Shown: piece by piece, positions 7,960-16,531 of the stretch
Numbering within the stretch: the stretch's first letter is position 1
Layout: each line of letters begins with the position of its first letter
NCBI RefSeq assembly: GCF_002086115.1
Contig: NZ_MVHJ01000014.1
Coordinates: forward strand, 1-64,000
Direction of reading: 5' to 3'
Origin: Mycolicibacterium bacteremicum
GTDB lineage: Bacteria > Actinomycetota > Actinomycetes > Mycobacteriales > Mycobacteriaceae
DNA length: 64,000 nt
The notes under the pieces: model-generated
What the model saw: the letters and a program-made list of their open reading frames with translations, nothing else
What the model was told of the DNA's origin: nothing
Databases searched by the model: none
Program-made: the position numbers and the translations under genes

Positions 7960-9266
7960 CACGACCGCTGCGCCGGCACGTCATCCTCAACGTCAATGTC
8001 CTCAACGTCGGGATCCACACCGGGTCCTGGCGGTTGACCAGCGAGCCGCCCACCTCGTTCGCCGATCCCGAGTACTACGTGCGGATGGGCCGCATCGCCG
8101 AGCGCGGCAAGCTCGACGCGCTGTTCCTGGCCGACGGCCCCGCCCTGCGTGAGCATCCGGCACTACGCCCGTCGCAGGCGCTGGAGCCCAGCGTCATCCT
8201 GGCCTCGGTCGCGTCGGCCACCGAGCGGTTGGGTCTGATCGGCACGCTCTCCTCGACGTTCAACGATCCGGTGGAGCTCGCACACCGGTTGCTCAGCCTG
8301 GATCAACTTTCCGGCGGGCGGCTCGGCTGGAATGTGGTGACCACCTACTCGGTGCCGGCGGGCGGCAACTTCGGGTTGGCCGACTATCCGGACCGGCCTA
8401 CCCGCTACCGGCGGGCCGCCGAGTTCGTGGACGTGGTGCAGGCGCTGTGGCGCGATGCGGCCGACAACGGTGGCCGGGGCATCGACCATCAGGGTGAGTT
8501 CTTCACGGTGGTGGGGGCGCTACCGCAGCGCCAGTCACCGCAGGGCTACCCGCTGCTGGTGCAGGCCGGTGGCTCCCCGCAGGGCCGCGAGCTGGCCGGC
8601 CGCGCCGCCGATGCCGTGTTCAGTGCCGAGTTGGATCTGGCTGCCGGTATCGAGCACTACCGGCACGTCAAGGACGTCGCGGTCGCGCACGGCCGGCGTC
8701 GCGATGCCGTCAAGATCCTGCCCGGGCTGATCACCACCATCGGCAACAGCCCGGCCGAGGCGCAGCAACGATACGAGCGCCAGAACGCATTGCTGCCCGC
8801 CGGGCACGACCTGGACCGGCTGTCGCAGACCCTGGGGGAGGACCTCTCGGGCCTCCCGCTGGACGAGCCGCTGCCCGCGCGTTTGCTCGGTGAGGTCAGC
8901 GACCCCACCACCTTCGGCGCGTCGCTGGGATTCCGGGAATCGGTGGTGCGGCTGGCCCGCAACCGGCGGCTGACACTGCGGCAGACGCTGGTCGAGTTCA
9001 GCGGTTCCGGGCATCGGGTGATCGTCGGTACCCCGGTCGAGGTCGCCGACACCATCGAGGGATGGTTCCGAGCCGGTGCCGCCGACGGTTTCAATCTGAT
9101 GCCCGATGTCTTCCCCGACGGCTTGGAGATCTTCGTCGACGAGGTGGTGCCACTACTGCAGGCCCGCGGCCTGTTCCGCACCGATTACGCCGAATCCACG
9201 CTGCGCGAACGGTTCACCGGCCATCGGCTACCGACCCACCGGGTCAGTGCGCCAGCAGCAGGATGA
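7956..9266 (+). CDS. NtaA/SnaA/DszA-family FMN-dependent monooxygenase
   Basis: A 436-residue luciferase-like monooxygenase. The N-terminal segment LNVNVLNVGIHTGSWR, the SGGRLGWNVVTTY motif and the later segment GEFFTVVGALPQRQSPQGYPLLVQAGGS with HQG are hallmarks of the NtaA/SnaA/DszA/DmoA group, two-component enzymes that use FMNH2 supplied by a separate reductase. No FMN reductase gene is visible nearby. GTG start overlaps the upstream stop. With the ABC importer and DszC/SfnB-like protein across the divergent promoter it suggests import and oxidative cleavage of an organic sulfur or nitrogen compound; this is inference. Its 3' end overlaps the convergent DUF445 gene by 23 bases. Confidence 0.88.
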   Translation: MTRPLRRHVILNVNVLNVGIHTGSWRLTSEPPTSFADPEYYVRMGRIAERGKLDALFLADGPALREHPALRPSQALEPSVILASVASATERLGLIGTLSSTFNDPVELAHRLLSLDQLSGGRLGWNVVTTYSVPAGGNFGLADYPDRPTRYRRAAEFVDVVQALWRDAADNGGRGIDHQGEFFTVVGALPQRQSPQGYPLLVQAGGSPQGRELAGRAADAVFSAELDLAAGIEHYRHVKDVAVAHGRRRDAVKILPGLITTIGNSPAEAQQRYERQNALLPAGHDLDRLSQTLGEDLSGLPLDEPLPARLLGEVSDPTTFGASLGFRESVVRLARNRRLTLRQTLVEFSGSGHRVIVGTPVEVADTIEGWFRAGAADGFNLMPDVFPDGLEIFVDEVVPLLQARGLFRTDYAESTLRERFTGHRLPTHRVSAPAAG

Positions 9267-10479
9267 GCTGCAGTTGTAGCTCACCGCACAGGAAACCCAG
9301 CGCCGAACCGAGCACCACGATGATCCACTCGTCGTCCTTGAACGCCGGGCGCAGCAGGTTCTCATAGGACTGTGAGTCCAGGCCGTCCATCTTCTCGATC
9401 ATCACGTTCTCCAGATCGAGCCGGCTGGCCGCGTACTCCTCGATGTAGGAGGACGTTTCGGGCAGTCGCTCGATGATCGAGTTGGCGATCTGAACCTTCA
9501 TCTCCTGGTACTGGCGGCCGCCGAGGACGTTGATGACCCGGCCGGCGAAACCCATCTGACTGTCGATGGTGCGGCCGATCTCGGCCTGGATGATGTCGAA
9601 GAACTTGTCCGACATCGGCCCGGTGAGCAGGCTCTCCATGATGGCCTTGGGAGTGAAGATCTCCCGTGCCATCAACGCGGCGTAGCCCCGGATGACCTCC
9701 TTGCGGTGCGCCTGGAACACTCCCTGCCACTTGATGCCGAAGAACACGTTCTTGCGTTCCAGCGGCCGGAAGATCATCTGCAGTGCCACCCAGTCGGTCA
9801 GACCGCCGGTGATCAGACCGAACAGCGGCAGCGCCAGATGCCAACCGGTGACCCCGAACACCAGCATCTGCACCACGCCGATGATGAATCCGAAGTACAG
9901 GCCGGATTTGATCAGGAACTTGAAGGCCGGCCGGCCGATGTCCTGGAACACCGCGTTCAGGGTGGCCTTGTCGCGCACCAAGTTCGTCACGACCATGTGT
10001 TTGATGTCGAAGATCTGGTCGACCTGGCCGCGGAACTCCTCGAACATCCCGCGGGCGGCAGCCGGGATGCGGCCTTCGACGTTGGCGACGATCAGTTGCT
10101 TCACCTGGTCCGGGGTGGCACGCCAGACCTGCGGCTGGAACGACATCATCATCGTGTCGACGAGTTCCTCGGCGGCCTCGCGCAACGGTTCGCCGAGTTC
10201 GGCGACCAATTCGTCGGGATCGATCTTGTCGAACAGTTCCTCGGGTTTGAGGATGCCGGAGGTCAGCGAATCCACCGCGACGGCAGCCATTTTCGGCGCC
10301 CGCTTCGGAATCTGGCCCTGCCAGCCGAGATAGGGCTTGATGCCCTTGAACTCGACGGGATAGAACATCATCTTCAAACACAGGATCTTGGTGATCCAGC
10401 CGACGAACGCCGCGCCGAACGGGATGGTGAAGTACACCCATACCGGGTAGGCGAAGGCGTTGGCCCAGAAATCGCTCAT
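9244..10479 (-). CDS. DUF445 family membrane protein
   Basis: A 411-residue protein of the DUF445 (YheB/YjiN-like) family. It has an N-terminal hydrophobic segment (about residues 8-30), a central membrane hairpin rich in Gly and Phe around residues 195-240, a repeated GLTDWVALQMIFRPLERK-type motif also seen near the N-terminus as ITKILCLKMMFYPVEFKG, and a C-terminal hydrophobic tail. The internal repeat is typical of the family. ATG 10479 overlaps the upstream stop (ATGA) and has GGGAGG upstream. Function of the family is unknown. It is co-transcribed with a DUF4393-like gene. Confidence 0.82.
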   Translation of the reverse strand: MSDFWANAFAYPVWVYFTIPFGAAFVGWITKILCLKMMFYPVEFKGIKPYLGWQGQIPKRAPKMAAVAVDSLTSGILKPEELFDKIDPDELVAELGEPLREAAEELVDTMMMSFQPQVWRATPDQVKQLIVANVEGRIPAAARGMFEEFRGQVDQIFDIKHMVVTNLVRDKATLNAVFQDIGRPAFKFLIKSGLYFGFIIGVVQMLVFGVTGWHLALPLFGLITGGLTDWVALQMIFRPLERKNVFFGIKWQGVFQAHRKEVIRGYAALMAREIFTPKAIMESLLTGPMSDKFFDIIQAEIGRTIDSQMGFAGRVINVLGGRQYQEMKVQIANSIIERLPETSSYIEEYAASRLDLENVMIEKMDGLDSQSYENLLRPAFKDDEWIIVVLGSALGFLCGELQLQLILLLAH

Positions 10480-11135
10480 TTGGCTGCCTCCCACAGCTCT
10501 TGGCCGAGATCGCTGATGCGCACCGTGCGCCGCACGACGCGCGCGGCACGCACGCCACGGCGCGCGGTGGCCACCGCGATGTTGACCGCCGAATCGGTCA
10601 GCAGCATCTCGTATTCGTCGTACATCGATGATGCCTCCGGTCCGAGACGGACCAGTCCGAGGCGCAGCATCCGGGTCAGATAGAGCGGTGTGTAGCGGGG
10701 CAACGACACCCCGGCCGACCGCCCGATGGTCGAGGCGTTCTTCAAGGCGAACGCCGGGGCGCCCCCGGTGCCGGGTTCGGCGATGTGGATCACCGGATAC
10801 GCCGACCCGTCGGACAGGGCGGCCAGGATGCGGGCCTCATCGGGCACCAGCGCATTCAGCAAATCGAGATAGAGCGCATCGCGGCTCTTGTCGGGGCTGG
10901 TGTACATCGACCGGTCGAGCAGGGCCCGCAGCACGGCGTTCGGGGAGGCCGGGTCGTCATCCGGTGTGGCGGTGACCGCGGGCGGTTCCAGGTCGCTCAG
11001 GTGCCGGCGTGCGACCCGCACCACTGCACGTTCGGCGTCGGCGAGCAATGGCAGCACGTCGCCGGCGAACGGGGCACGTCTGGCGACGCCGCCCAGCAGG
11101 GTCAGCCCGCCGCCGATCAGACCTTCGAGGTCCAT
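10476..11135 (-). CDS. DUF4393/Abi-alpha-like protein
   Basis: A 219-residue protein with no signal peptide. The central part (about residues 85-190), containing LLDRSMYTSPDKSRDALYLDLLNALVPDEARILAALSDGSAYPV spread across two helices and a later RYTPLYLTRMLRLGLVRLGPE segment, resembles the DUF4393 (Abi_alpha) domain, whose name comes from an abortive-infection association. I am fairly but not fully sure of this family call. It overlaps the DUF445 membrane gene by four bases, implying a two-gene unit. No phage, toxin or nuclease genes lie beside it, so a defence role is only a possibility. Confidence 0.55.
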   Translation of the reverse strand: MDLEGLIGGGLTLLGGVARRAPFAGDVLPLLADAERAVVRVARRHLSDLEPPAVTATPDDDPASPNAVLRALLDRSMYTSPDKSRDALYLDLLNALVPDEARILAALSDGSAYPVIHIAEPGTGGAPAFALKNASTIGRSAGVSLPRYTPLYLTRMLRLGLVRLGPEASSMYDEYEMLLTDSAVNIAVATARRGVRAARVVRRTVRISDLGQELWEAAK

Positions 11136-11229
11136 CGACCCGCCCGCGTTGCCCCCACCGTTTTTGCCACGGCTAGCACACTAATTGCACGCCGGCCCGA
11201 TGGCGCAAAATTGCCGAATCAGTAAGCCT

Positions 11230-11248
11230 GTGTGCGGAATGCGCACAC
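11230..11248. repeat. inverted repeat upstream of the DUF4393/DUF445 operon
   Basis: GTGTGCG, five bases (GAATG), CGCACAC is a perfect 7+7 dyad in the 221-base gap between the 41-residue membrane peptide gene and the DUF4393-like gene. It could be a hairpin closing the phosphoketolase transcript or an operator for the DUF4393 operon, which starts about 95 bases further left. No T-run follows. The rest of this gap shows no convincing gene. Confidence 0.5.
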
Positions 11249-11356
11249 GTGCACGAGCAGGTGTCGATGTTGAACGATCGCGTGGGCAAACTCGGCAAGA
11301 GCGGATGATCACGTGCCGAGGCGGGCGGATCGCCGCTGAATCCGCGTCGCGACCGA

Positions 11357-11482
11357 CTACCTGTTGGCCAGCAGCAGCACAATGGCGGCGATCGTGAGCA
11401 AGACGGATGTGACGATCGGCACAAGTACCCAATTGCGCATGGCATCGGGTCGGGTCGAGTTGTTCTTTGCCGGTGTCGGCAT
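11357..11482 (-). CDS. 41-residue single-pass membrane peptide
   Basis: A short leftward frame, ATG at 11482 to TAG at 11357. It begins MPTPAKNNSTRPDAMRNW, a polar N-terminus, and continues as one strongly hydrophobic helix (VLVPIVTSVLLTIAAIVLLL) ending in ANR. The ATG has AAAGGA about 8 bases upstream. It follows the phosphoketolase gene by 64 bases on the same strand, so it may be the last gene of the glgP-xfp transcript. The ordered polar-then-membrane layout, start signal and position support a real small protein; no family is recognised. Confidence 0.6.
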   Translation of the reverse strand: MPTPAKNNSTRPDAMRNWVLVPIVTSVLLTIAAIVLLLANR

Positions 11483-11546
11483 CACGGTATTCCTTTCGGT
11501 CGACCGGATGCAGTATCGGGTACCCGTACGACGCGGGAAGAAAACG

Positions 11547-13916
11547 TCAGTCCAGCCGCTCCCACGTCCACCCGGTGATGGCGGGATCGTCCTCGCCGTG
11601 TTCGCGGGTGTAGAGCCGGGCGGCCAACCGCGCGTCGACCATCTCCTGGCGCAGCCCGGCGGCGTTGCTGCCGAGCCCGGCGACCCGGTCGATCACATCG
11701 ATCACCAGATGGAACCTGTCGAGGTCGTTGAGCATCACCATGTCGAACGGGGTGGTGGTGGTGCCGCGCTCCTTGAACCCGCGCACATGCAGTTGGTCGT
11801 GATTGGCATGGCGATAGGCCAGCCGGTGGATCAGCCAGGGGTAGCCGTGGTAGGCGAAGATGATCGGCTTGTCGGTGGTGAACAGCGCATCGAACTCGTG
11901 ATCGGCCATCCCGTGCGGGTGCTCGGACTCCGGTTGCAGCCGCATGATGTCCACCACGTTGACCACCCGCACGGCAAGCTCCGGTAGCCTTCGGCGCAGG
12001 ATGTCCGCCGCGGCAAGGGTTTCCAGCGTCGGGATGTCGCCGGCGCAGGCAAGGACCACATCGGGCGCCCCGAGGCCACCTTCGGTGCCCGCCCACTCCC
12101 AGATCCCGGCGCCGCGGGTACAGTGCGCGACCGCCTCATCCATCGTCAGGTAGTTCAGCGCCGGTTGCTTCCCGGCGACGATGACGTTGATGTACTGGCG
12201 GCTGCGCAGACAGTGGTCAGCCACCGAGAGCAGGGTGTTGGCGTCCGGCGGCAGGTACACCCGCACCACCTCGGGCCGCTTGTTGGCGATGTGATCGATG
12301 AATCCGGGGTCCTGGTGGGACGCGCCGTTGTGGTCCTGGCGCCAGACGTGGGACGTCAGAAGGTAGTTCAATGAGGCGATGGGCCTGCGCCAGTCCAGAT
12401 GGTTGCTGCTGGACAGCCACTTGGCGTGTTGATTGGCCATCGAATCGATGATGTGCACGAACGCTTCGTAGCAGCTGAAGAAGCCGTGCCGGCCGGTCAG
12501 CAGATACCCCTCCAGCCAGCCCTGGCACATGTGCTCCGACAGCACCTCCATGACCCGCCCGTCCGGCGACAGGTGCTCGTCATCGGCGGACTGTTCTGCC
12601 TGCCAGGCCTTGTCGGTCTTGTCGAATACCGCGGCGAGCCGGTTGGAGGCGGTCTCGTCGGGACCCATCAGACGGAAATTGTCGGCGTTGCGCGCGATCA
12701 CATCGCGCAGGTAGGTGCCCAGGACCCGGGTGGCCTCACCGGTGGCGCTGGCCGGGGCGGGCACGTCCACGGCATAGTCGGCGATGGGCGGCAGATCCAG
12801 GTCACGCAGTAGTGCCCCGCCGTTGGCATGCGGGTTGGCACTCATCCGCCGCGTACCGGTGGGAGCGAGCGCGCGGAGTTCGGGGCGCAGTGCCCCGGTC
12901 TCGTCGAACAGCTCCTCGGGCCGGTAGCTCTGCAGCCATTCCCGCAGCGCCTCCAGATGCTCGGCGTTGGTGCGGGTCTCCGACAGCGGCACCTGGTGGG
13001 AGCGCCAGGTGCCCTCGACCTTCTTGCCATCGACCTCGCGCGGCCCGGTCCACCCCTTCGGGGTGCGCAGGATGATCATCGGCCACAATGGCCGACCTCT
13101 CTGGCCGTCCTCGCGGGCAGCACGCTGGATGGCCGCGATCTGGTCGAAGGCGTCGTCCAGTGCGGCCGCCAGCGTGCGGTGCACCTCGGCGGGGTCGTCG
13201 CCGGCGACGGTGATCGGGGTGTAGCCGTAGCCGCGCATCAGGGCGTCGAGTTCCTCGGCCGGGATGCGGGCCAGCACCGTCGGGTTGGCGATCTTGTATC
13301 CGTTGAGGTGCAGGATCGGCAGCACGGCGCCGTCCCGGACCGGGTCGAGGAACTTGTTGGAATGCCAGCTTGCGGCCAGCGGCCCGGTCTCGGCCTCACC
13401 GTCGCCGACGACGGCGGCCACCACCAGGTCGGGGTTGTCGAAGGCGGCGCCGTAGGCGTGCACCAGCGCGTAGCCGAGCTCCCCGCCTTCGTGGATGGAC
13501 CCAGGCGTCTCGGCGGCCACGTGACTGGGGATACCGCCAGGGAAAGAGAACTGCCGGAACAGCTTTCGCAGTCCGTCGATGTCCTCGCCGATGCCGGTGT
13601 ACACCTCGGAGTAGGTTCCCTCCAGATAGGCGTTGGCAACCAGTCCGGGCCCGCCGTGTCCCGGGCCGGTGATGTAGATGACGTCGGCATCCCGTTGCCG
13701 GATCACCCGGTTCAGATGGGTGTAGAGCAGGTTGAGCCCCGGTGTGGTGCCCCAGTGCCCCAGCAGACGGGGCTTGACGTGCTCGGGGGACAGGCCGTCC
13801 CGGAGCAGGGGGTTGTCCAGCAGGTAGATCTGTCCGACGGACAGATAGTTGGCGGCGCGCCAGTACGCGTCGAGGAGCGTGACTTCATCATCGGTCAAGG
13901 GGGTGGATGCAGTCAT
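11547..13916 (-). CDS. xfp: phosphoketolase
   Basis: A 789-residue thiamine-diphosphate enzyme of normal phosphoketolase length. It cleaves xylulose 5-phosphate (and often fructose 6-phosphate) with phosphate to acetyl phosphate and a triose or tetrose phosphate. Diagnostic segments are the N-terminal WRAANYLSVGQIYL, the GHWGTTPGLN motif, the thiamine-diphosphate motif VGDGEAETGPLAASW through NGYKIANPT, and the C-terminal VRVVNVVDIMRLQP. It lies 41 bases downstream of glycogen phosphorylase on the same strand, so glucose phosphate released from glycogen could be fed toward acetyl phosphate. No acetate kinase gene is in the window. Confidence 0.95.
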   Translation of the reverse strand: MTASTPLTDDEVTLLDAYWRAANYLSVGQIYLLDNPLLRDGLSPEHVKPRLLGHWGTTPGLNLLYTHLNRVIRQRDADVIYITGPGHGGPGLVANAYLEGTYSEVYTGIGEDIDGLRKLFRQFSFPGGIPSHVAAETPGSIHEGGELGYALVHAYGAAFDNPDLVVAAVVGDGEAETGPLAASWHSNKFLDPVRDGAVLPILHLNGYKIANPTVLARIPAEELDALMRGYGYTPITVAGDDPAEVHRTLAAALDDAFDQIAAIQRAAREDGQRGRPLWPMIILRTPKGWTGPREVDGKKVEGTWRSHQVPLSETRTNAEHLEALREWLQSYRPEELFDETGALRPELRALAPTGTRRMSANPHANGGALLRDLDLPPIADYAVDVPAPASATGEATRVLGTYLRDVIARNADNFRLMGPDETASNRLAAVFDKTDKAWQAEQSADDEHLSPDGRVMEVLSEHMCQGWLEGYLLTGRHGFFSCYEAFVHIIDSMANQHAKWLSSSNHLDWRRPIASLNYLLTSHVWRQDHNGASHQDPGFIDHIANKRPEVVRVYLPPDANTLLSVADHCLRSRQYINVIVAGKQPALNYLTMDEAVAHCTRGAGIWEWAGTEGGLGAPDVVLACAGDIPTLETLAAADILRRRLPELAVRVVNVVDIMRLQPESEHPHGMADHEFDALFTTDKPIIFAYHGYPWLIHRLAYRHANHDQLHVRGFKERGTTTTPFDMVMLNDLDRFHLVIDVIDRVAGLGSNAAGLRQEMVDARLAARLYTREHGEDDPAITGWTWERLD

Positions 13917-13957
13917 CCCTCAGGCCTACCACGCCGCGGTGAACATAAACACTCGCG

Positions 13958-16450
13958 TCATTTCCCGTTGGTCACGGTGACCGCGTGCACGCCCCAGATA
14001 TCGTCGCAGTATTCGGCGATGGCGCGGTCGGAGGAGAACTTGCCGCTGCGCGCGGTATTGCGGATCGACATCCGGGACCAGGCGTCGCGATCCTGCCAGG
14101 CGGCGCTGACCCGGTCCTGGCACTGCACGTAGGACGCGTAGTCGGCCAGCACCAGGAACGGGTCGTCGTGGATCAGATTGTCGATCAGTGGCCGGAACAC
14201 CTCGGTGTCGCCGTGTGAAAAATGGCCGCCGGCAATGAGATCGAGGACCGATCGCAGTTCCGGGTCGGCGGCCACATAGGTCGCCGGCCGGTAACCGCTC
14301 CGCTTGAGTTCCTCCACCTCGTCGACGGTGAGACCGAACAGGAAGAAGTTCTCCGCGCCGGCCTCCTCCCGGATCTCGACGTTGGCGCCGTCGAGGGTGC
14401 CGATGGTCAGTGCGCCGTTCATCATGAATTTCATGTTGCCGGTGCCGGAGGCCTCTTTGCCCGCGGTCGAGATCTGCTCCGACAGGTTGGCTGCCGGATA
14501 GATCAGATGCGCGTTCTGCACGTTGAAGTTCGGCAGGAACACCACCTTCATGAACCGGTTGACCTCGGGGTCGAAATTGATCATGTCGCCGACCGCGGTG
14601 ATCAGCTTGATGATCCGCTTCGCCAGGAAGTAACCGGGTGCGGCCTTGCCGCCGAAGATGTAGGCCCGCGGTGCCATGTCGATACCGGGGTTGTGCTTGA
14701 TCCGCAGGTACTGGGTGACGATGTTGAGCACGTTGAGGTGCTGACGCTTGTACTCGTGGATACGTTTGACCTGGATGTCGAACAGCCAGGTCGGGTCCAG
14801 TTCCACGCCGGTCTCGGCGTAGACGAAGTCGGCGAGCCGCGATTTGTTGGCGCGCTTGACACCCCGCCACTCGGCTCGGAAACCGTCATCATCGATGAAG
14901 GCCTCCAGGCCGCGCAACCGGTCCAGGTGGGTCAGCCAGCCGTCACCGACGGTACGGTCCAGCAGTTGGCGTAGCCCCGGATTGGACAGCGCGACGAAGC
15001 GGCGCGGGGTGACGCCGTTGGTCTTGTTGGAGAACCGCTCGGGCCACAGCTCGTAGAAGTCCTTGAGCACACTGTCCTTGAGCAACTCCGAGTGCAGTGC
15101 GGCGACCCCGTTGACGGCATGGCTGCCCACGGTGGCCAGGTGGGCCATCCGCACGGACTTGGCGCCGTCCTCGCCGATCAGTGACATCCGGCGGACCCGG
15201 TCCTCGTCGCCGGGGAAGCGGGCGCGGACCTCGTCGAGGAAACGGCTGTTGATCTCGTAGATGATCTCCAGGTGGCGCGGCAGGCTCTCGCCGAAGATGC
15301 TCAGCGGCCATTTCTCCAGCGCCTCGGGCAGCAGCGTGTGGTTGGTGTAACCGAAGGTGGCCACGGTGATGCCCCAGGCGGTGTTCCAGTCCAGTCGGCG
15401 TTCGTCGACGAGCAGACGCATCAGCTCGGCGACCCCGATGGAGGGGTGGGTGTCGTTGAGCTGTAGGGCGAATTTCTTCGGCAGGTCGTGCACCGAGGCC
15501 TCGGCCAGGTCGTCCATGATGTGCAGCACATGCTGTAGCGAGCAGGACACGAAGAAGAACTGCTGCAGCAGTCGCAGTCGCTTGCCGACCTCGGGCTCGT
15601 CGTTGGGGTAGAGCACCTTGGTGACGGTCTCCGAGGTGACCTCTTCCTCGACGGCCTTGTAGTAGTCGCCGGTGTTGAAGGCCTCCAGCGCAAAGGACTG
15701 CACCGCCCGGGCGCTCCACAGGGTGAGCACGTTGCAGGTCTTGACGCCGTATCCCTGGATCGGAGTGTCATAGGCGACGCCCTGGATGACGCGGTGCGGT
15801 ATCCAGCGAACCCGCAGCACGCCGGCGTCGTCGTGGTAGCGCTCGGTGTGCCCACCCCAGAGCACCGGGTAGTGCACATCGGGTTTGGCGATCTCCCAGG
15901 GGTTTCCGTTGAGCAGCCAATTGTCGGTCTTCTCGACCTGCCAGCCGTCCTGCAGCTCCTGGTCGAAGATGCCGAACTCGTAGCGGATGCCGTATCCGAT
16001 GGCCGGGCGCTCCAGGGTGGCCAGCGAGTCGAGATAGCAGGCGGCCAGCCGGCCGAGGCCGCCGTTGCCCAGACCCGGTTCCTCCTCGCAGTCCAGTATT
16101 TCCTCCAGGTCCTGGCCCAGCTCGGCGAGCGCGGCGCGGGCGGCCTGCTCGATGCCCAGGTTGAGCAGGTTGGCACCCAGCTGTGGGCCCATCAGGAACT
16201 CGGCGGACAGATAGCAGGTGACCTTGCTGCCCAGGTCCAGCGAGGTCTGGGTGGAGGCCACCCGGTTGTCCTGCATGCGATCGCGGACGGCCAGGGCCAG
16301 CGCCCGGTAGTAGTGCTCCGGGCGCAGCGCCGCGGCGGGCCGGCCGATCGAATACCGGATGTGGTCGATGATGGCCCGTCGCAGGGCGTCGGCCGACAGT
16401 CCGGTGCGGCTGGGTTCATACGCTGGCGTGGGCGCGACGAGATCGGTCAT
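13958..16450 (-). CDS. glgP: glycogen phosphorylase
   Basis: An 830-residue alpha-glucan phosphorylase that releases glucose 1-phosphate from glycogen. The PLP-lysine region KEASGTGNMKFMMNGALT and the segment EEPGLGNGGLGRLAACYLDS are diagnostic. The start is ATG at 16450 (MTDLVAPTP); the frame stays open further upstream only as antisense of the divergent kinase gene. An 81-base divergent spacer separates it from that gene and contains a small CGCTC-AAT-GAGCG dyad at 16485-16497. Probably one transcript with xfp. Confidence 0.95.
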   Translation of the reverse strand: MTDLVAPTPAYEPSRTGLSADALRRAIIDHIRYSIGRPAAALRPEHYYRALALAVRDRMQDNRVASTQTSLDLGSKVTCYLSAEFLMGPQLGANLLNLGIEQAARAALAELGQDLEEILDCEEEPGLGNGGLGRLAACYLDSLATLERPAIGYGIRYEFGIFDQELQDGWQVEKTDNWLLNGNPWEIAKPDVHYPVLWGGHTERYHDDAGVLRVRWIPHRVIQGVAYDTPIQGYGVKTCNVLTLWSARAVQSFALEAFNTGDYYKAVEEEVTSETVTKVLYPNDEPEVGKRLRLLQQFFFVSCSLQHVLHIMDDLAEASVHDLPKKFALQLNDTHPSIGVAELMRLLVDERRLDWNTAWGITVATFGYTNHTLLPEALEKWPLSIFGESLPRHLEIIYEINSRFLDEVRARFPGDEDRVRRMSLIGEDGAKSVRMAHLATVGSHAVNGVAALHSELLKDSVLKDFYELWPERFSNKTNGVTPRRFVALSNPGLRQLLDRTVGDGWLTHLDRLRGLEAFIDDDGFRAEWRGVKRANKSRLADFVYAETGVELDPTWLFDIQVKRIHEYKRQHLNVLNIVTQYLRIKHNPGIDMAPRAYIFGGKAAPGYFLAKRIIKLITAVGDMINFDPEVNRFMKVVFLPNFNVQNAHLIYPAANLSEQISTAGKEASGTGNMKFMMNGALTIGTLDGANVEIREEAGAENFFLFGLTVDEVEELKRSGYRPATYVAADPELRSVLDLIAGGHFSHGDTEVFRPLIDNLIHDDPFLVLADYASYVQCQDRVSAAWQDRDAWSRMSIRNTARSGKFSSDRAIAEYCDDIWGVHAVTVTNGK

Positions 16451-16531
16451 GATCGAAGTCTTGCAGGATGGCGTGCACGGCGCTCGCTCAATGAGCGTCG
16501 GCCCGGTTAACGGATGTGAGACGCTGCCGGG

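Noticed and set aside
11173..11445. 90-codon leftward frame in the gap before the DUF4393-like gene
   Set aside because: Cys/Ser/Arg-rich product with no ribosome site, overlapping the better-supported 41-residue frame in another reading frame.
11872..11880. TTGTCGGTG inside phosphoketolase
   Set aside because: No TANNNT follows at eight bases, and it is within a gene on the opposite strand.
12828..14132. Long rightward frame opposite phosphoketolase
   Set aside because: Antisense shadow of a gene with full family match.
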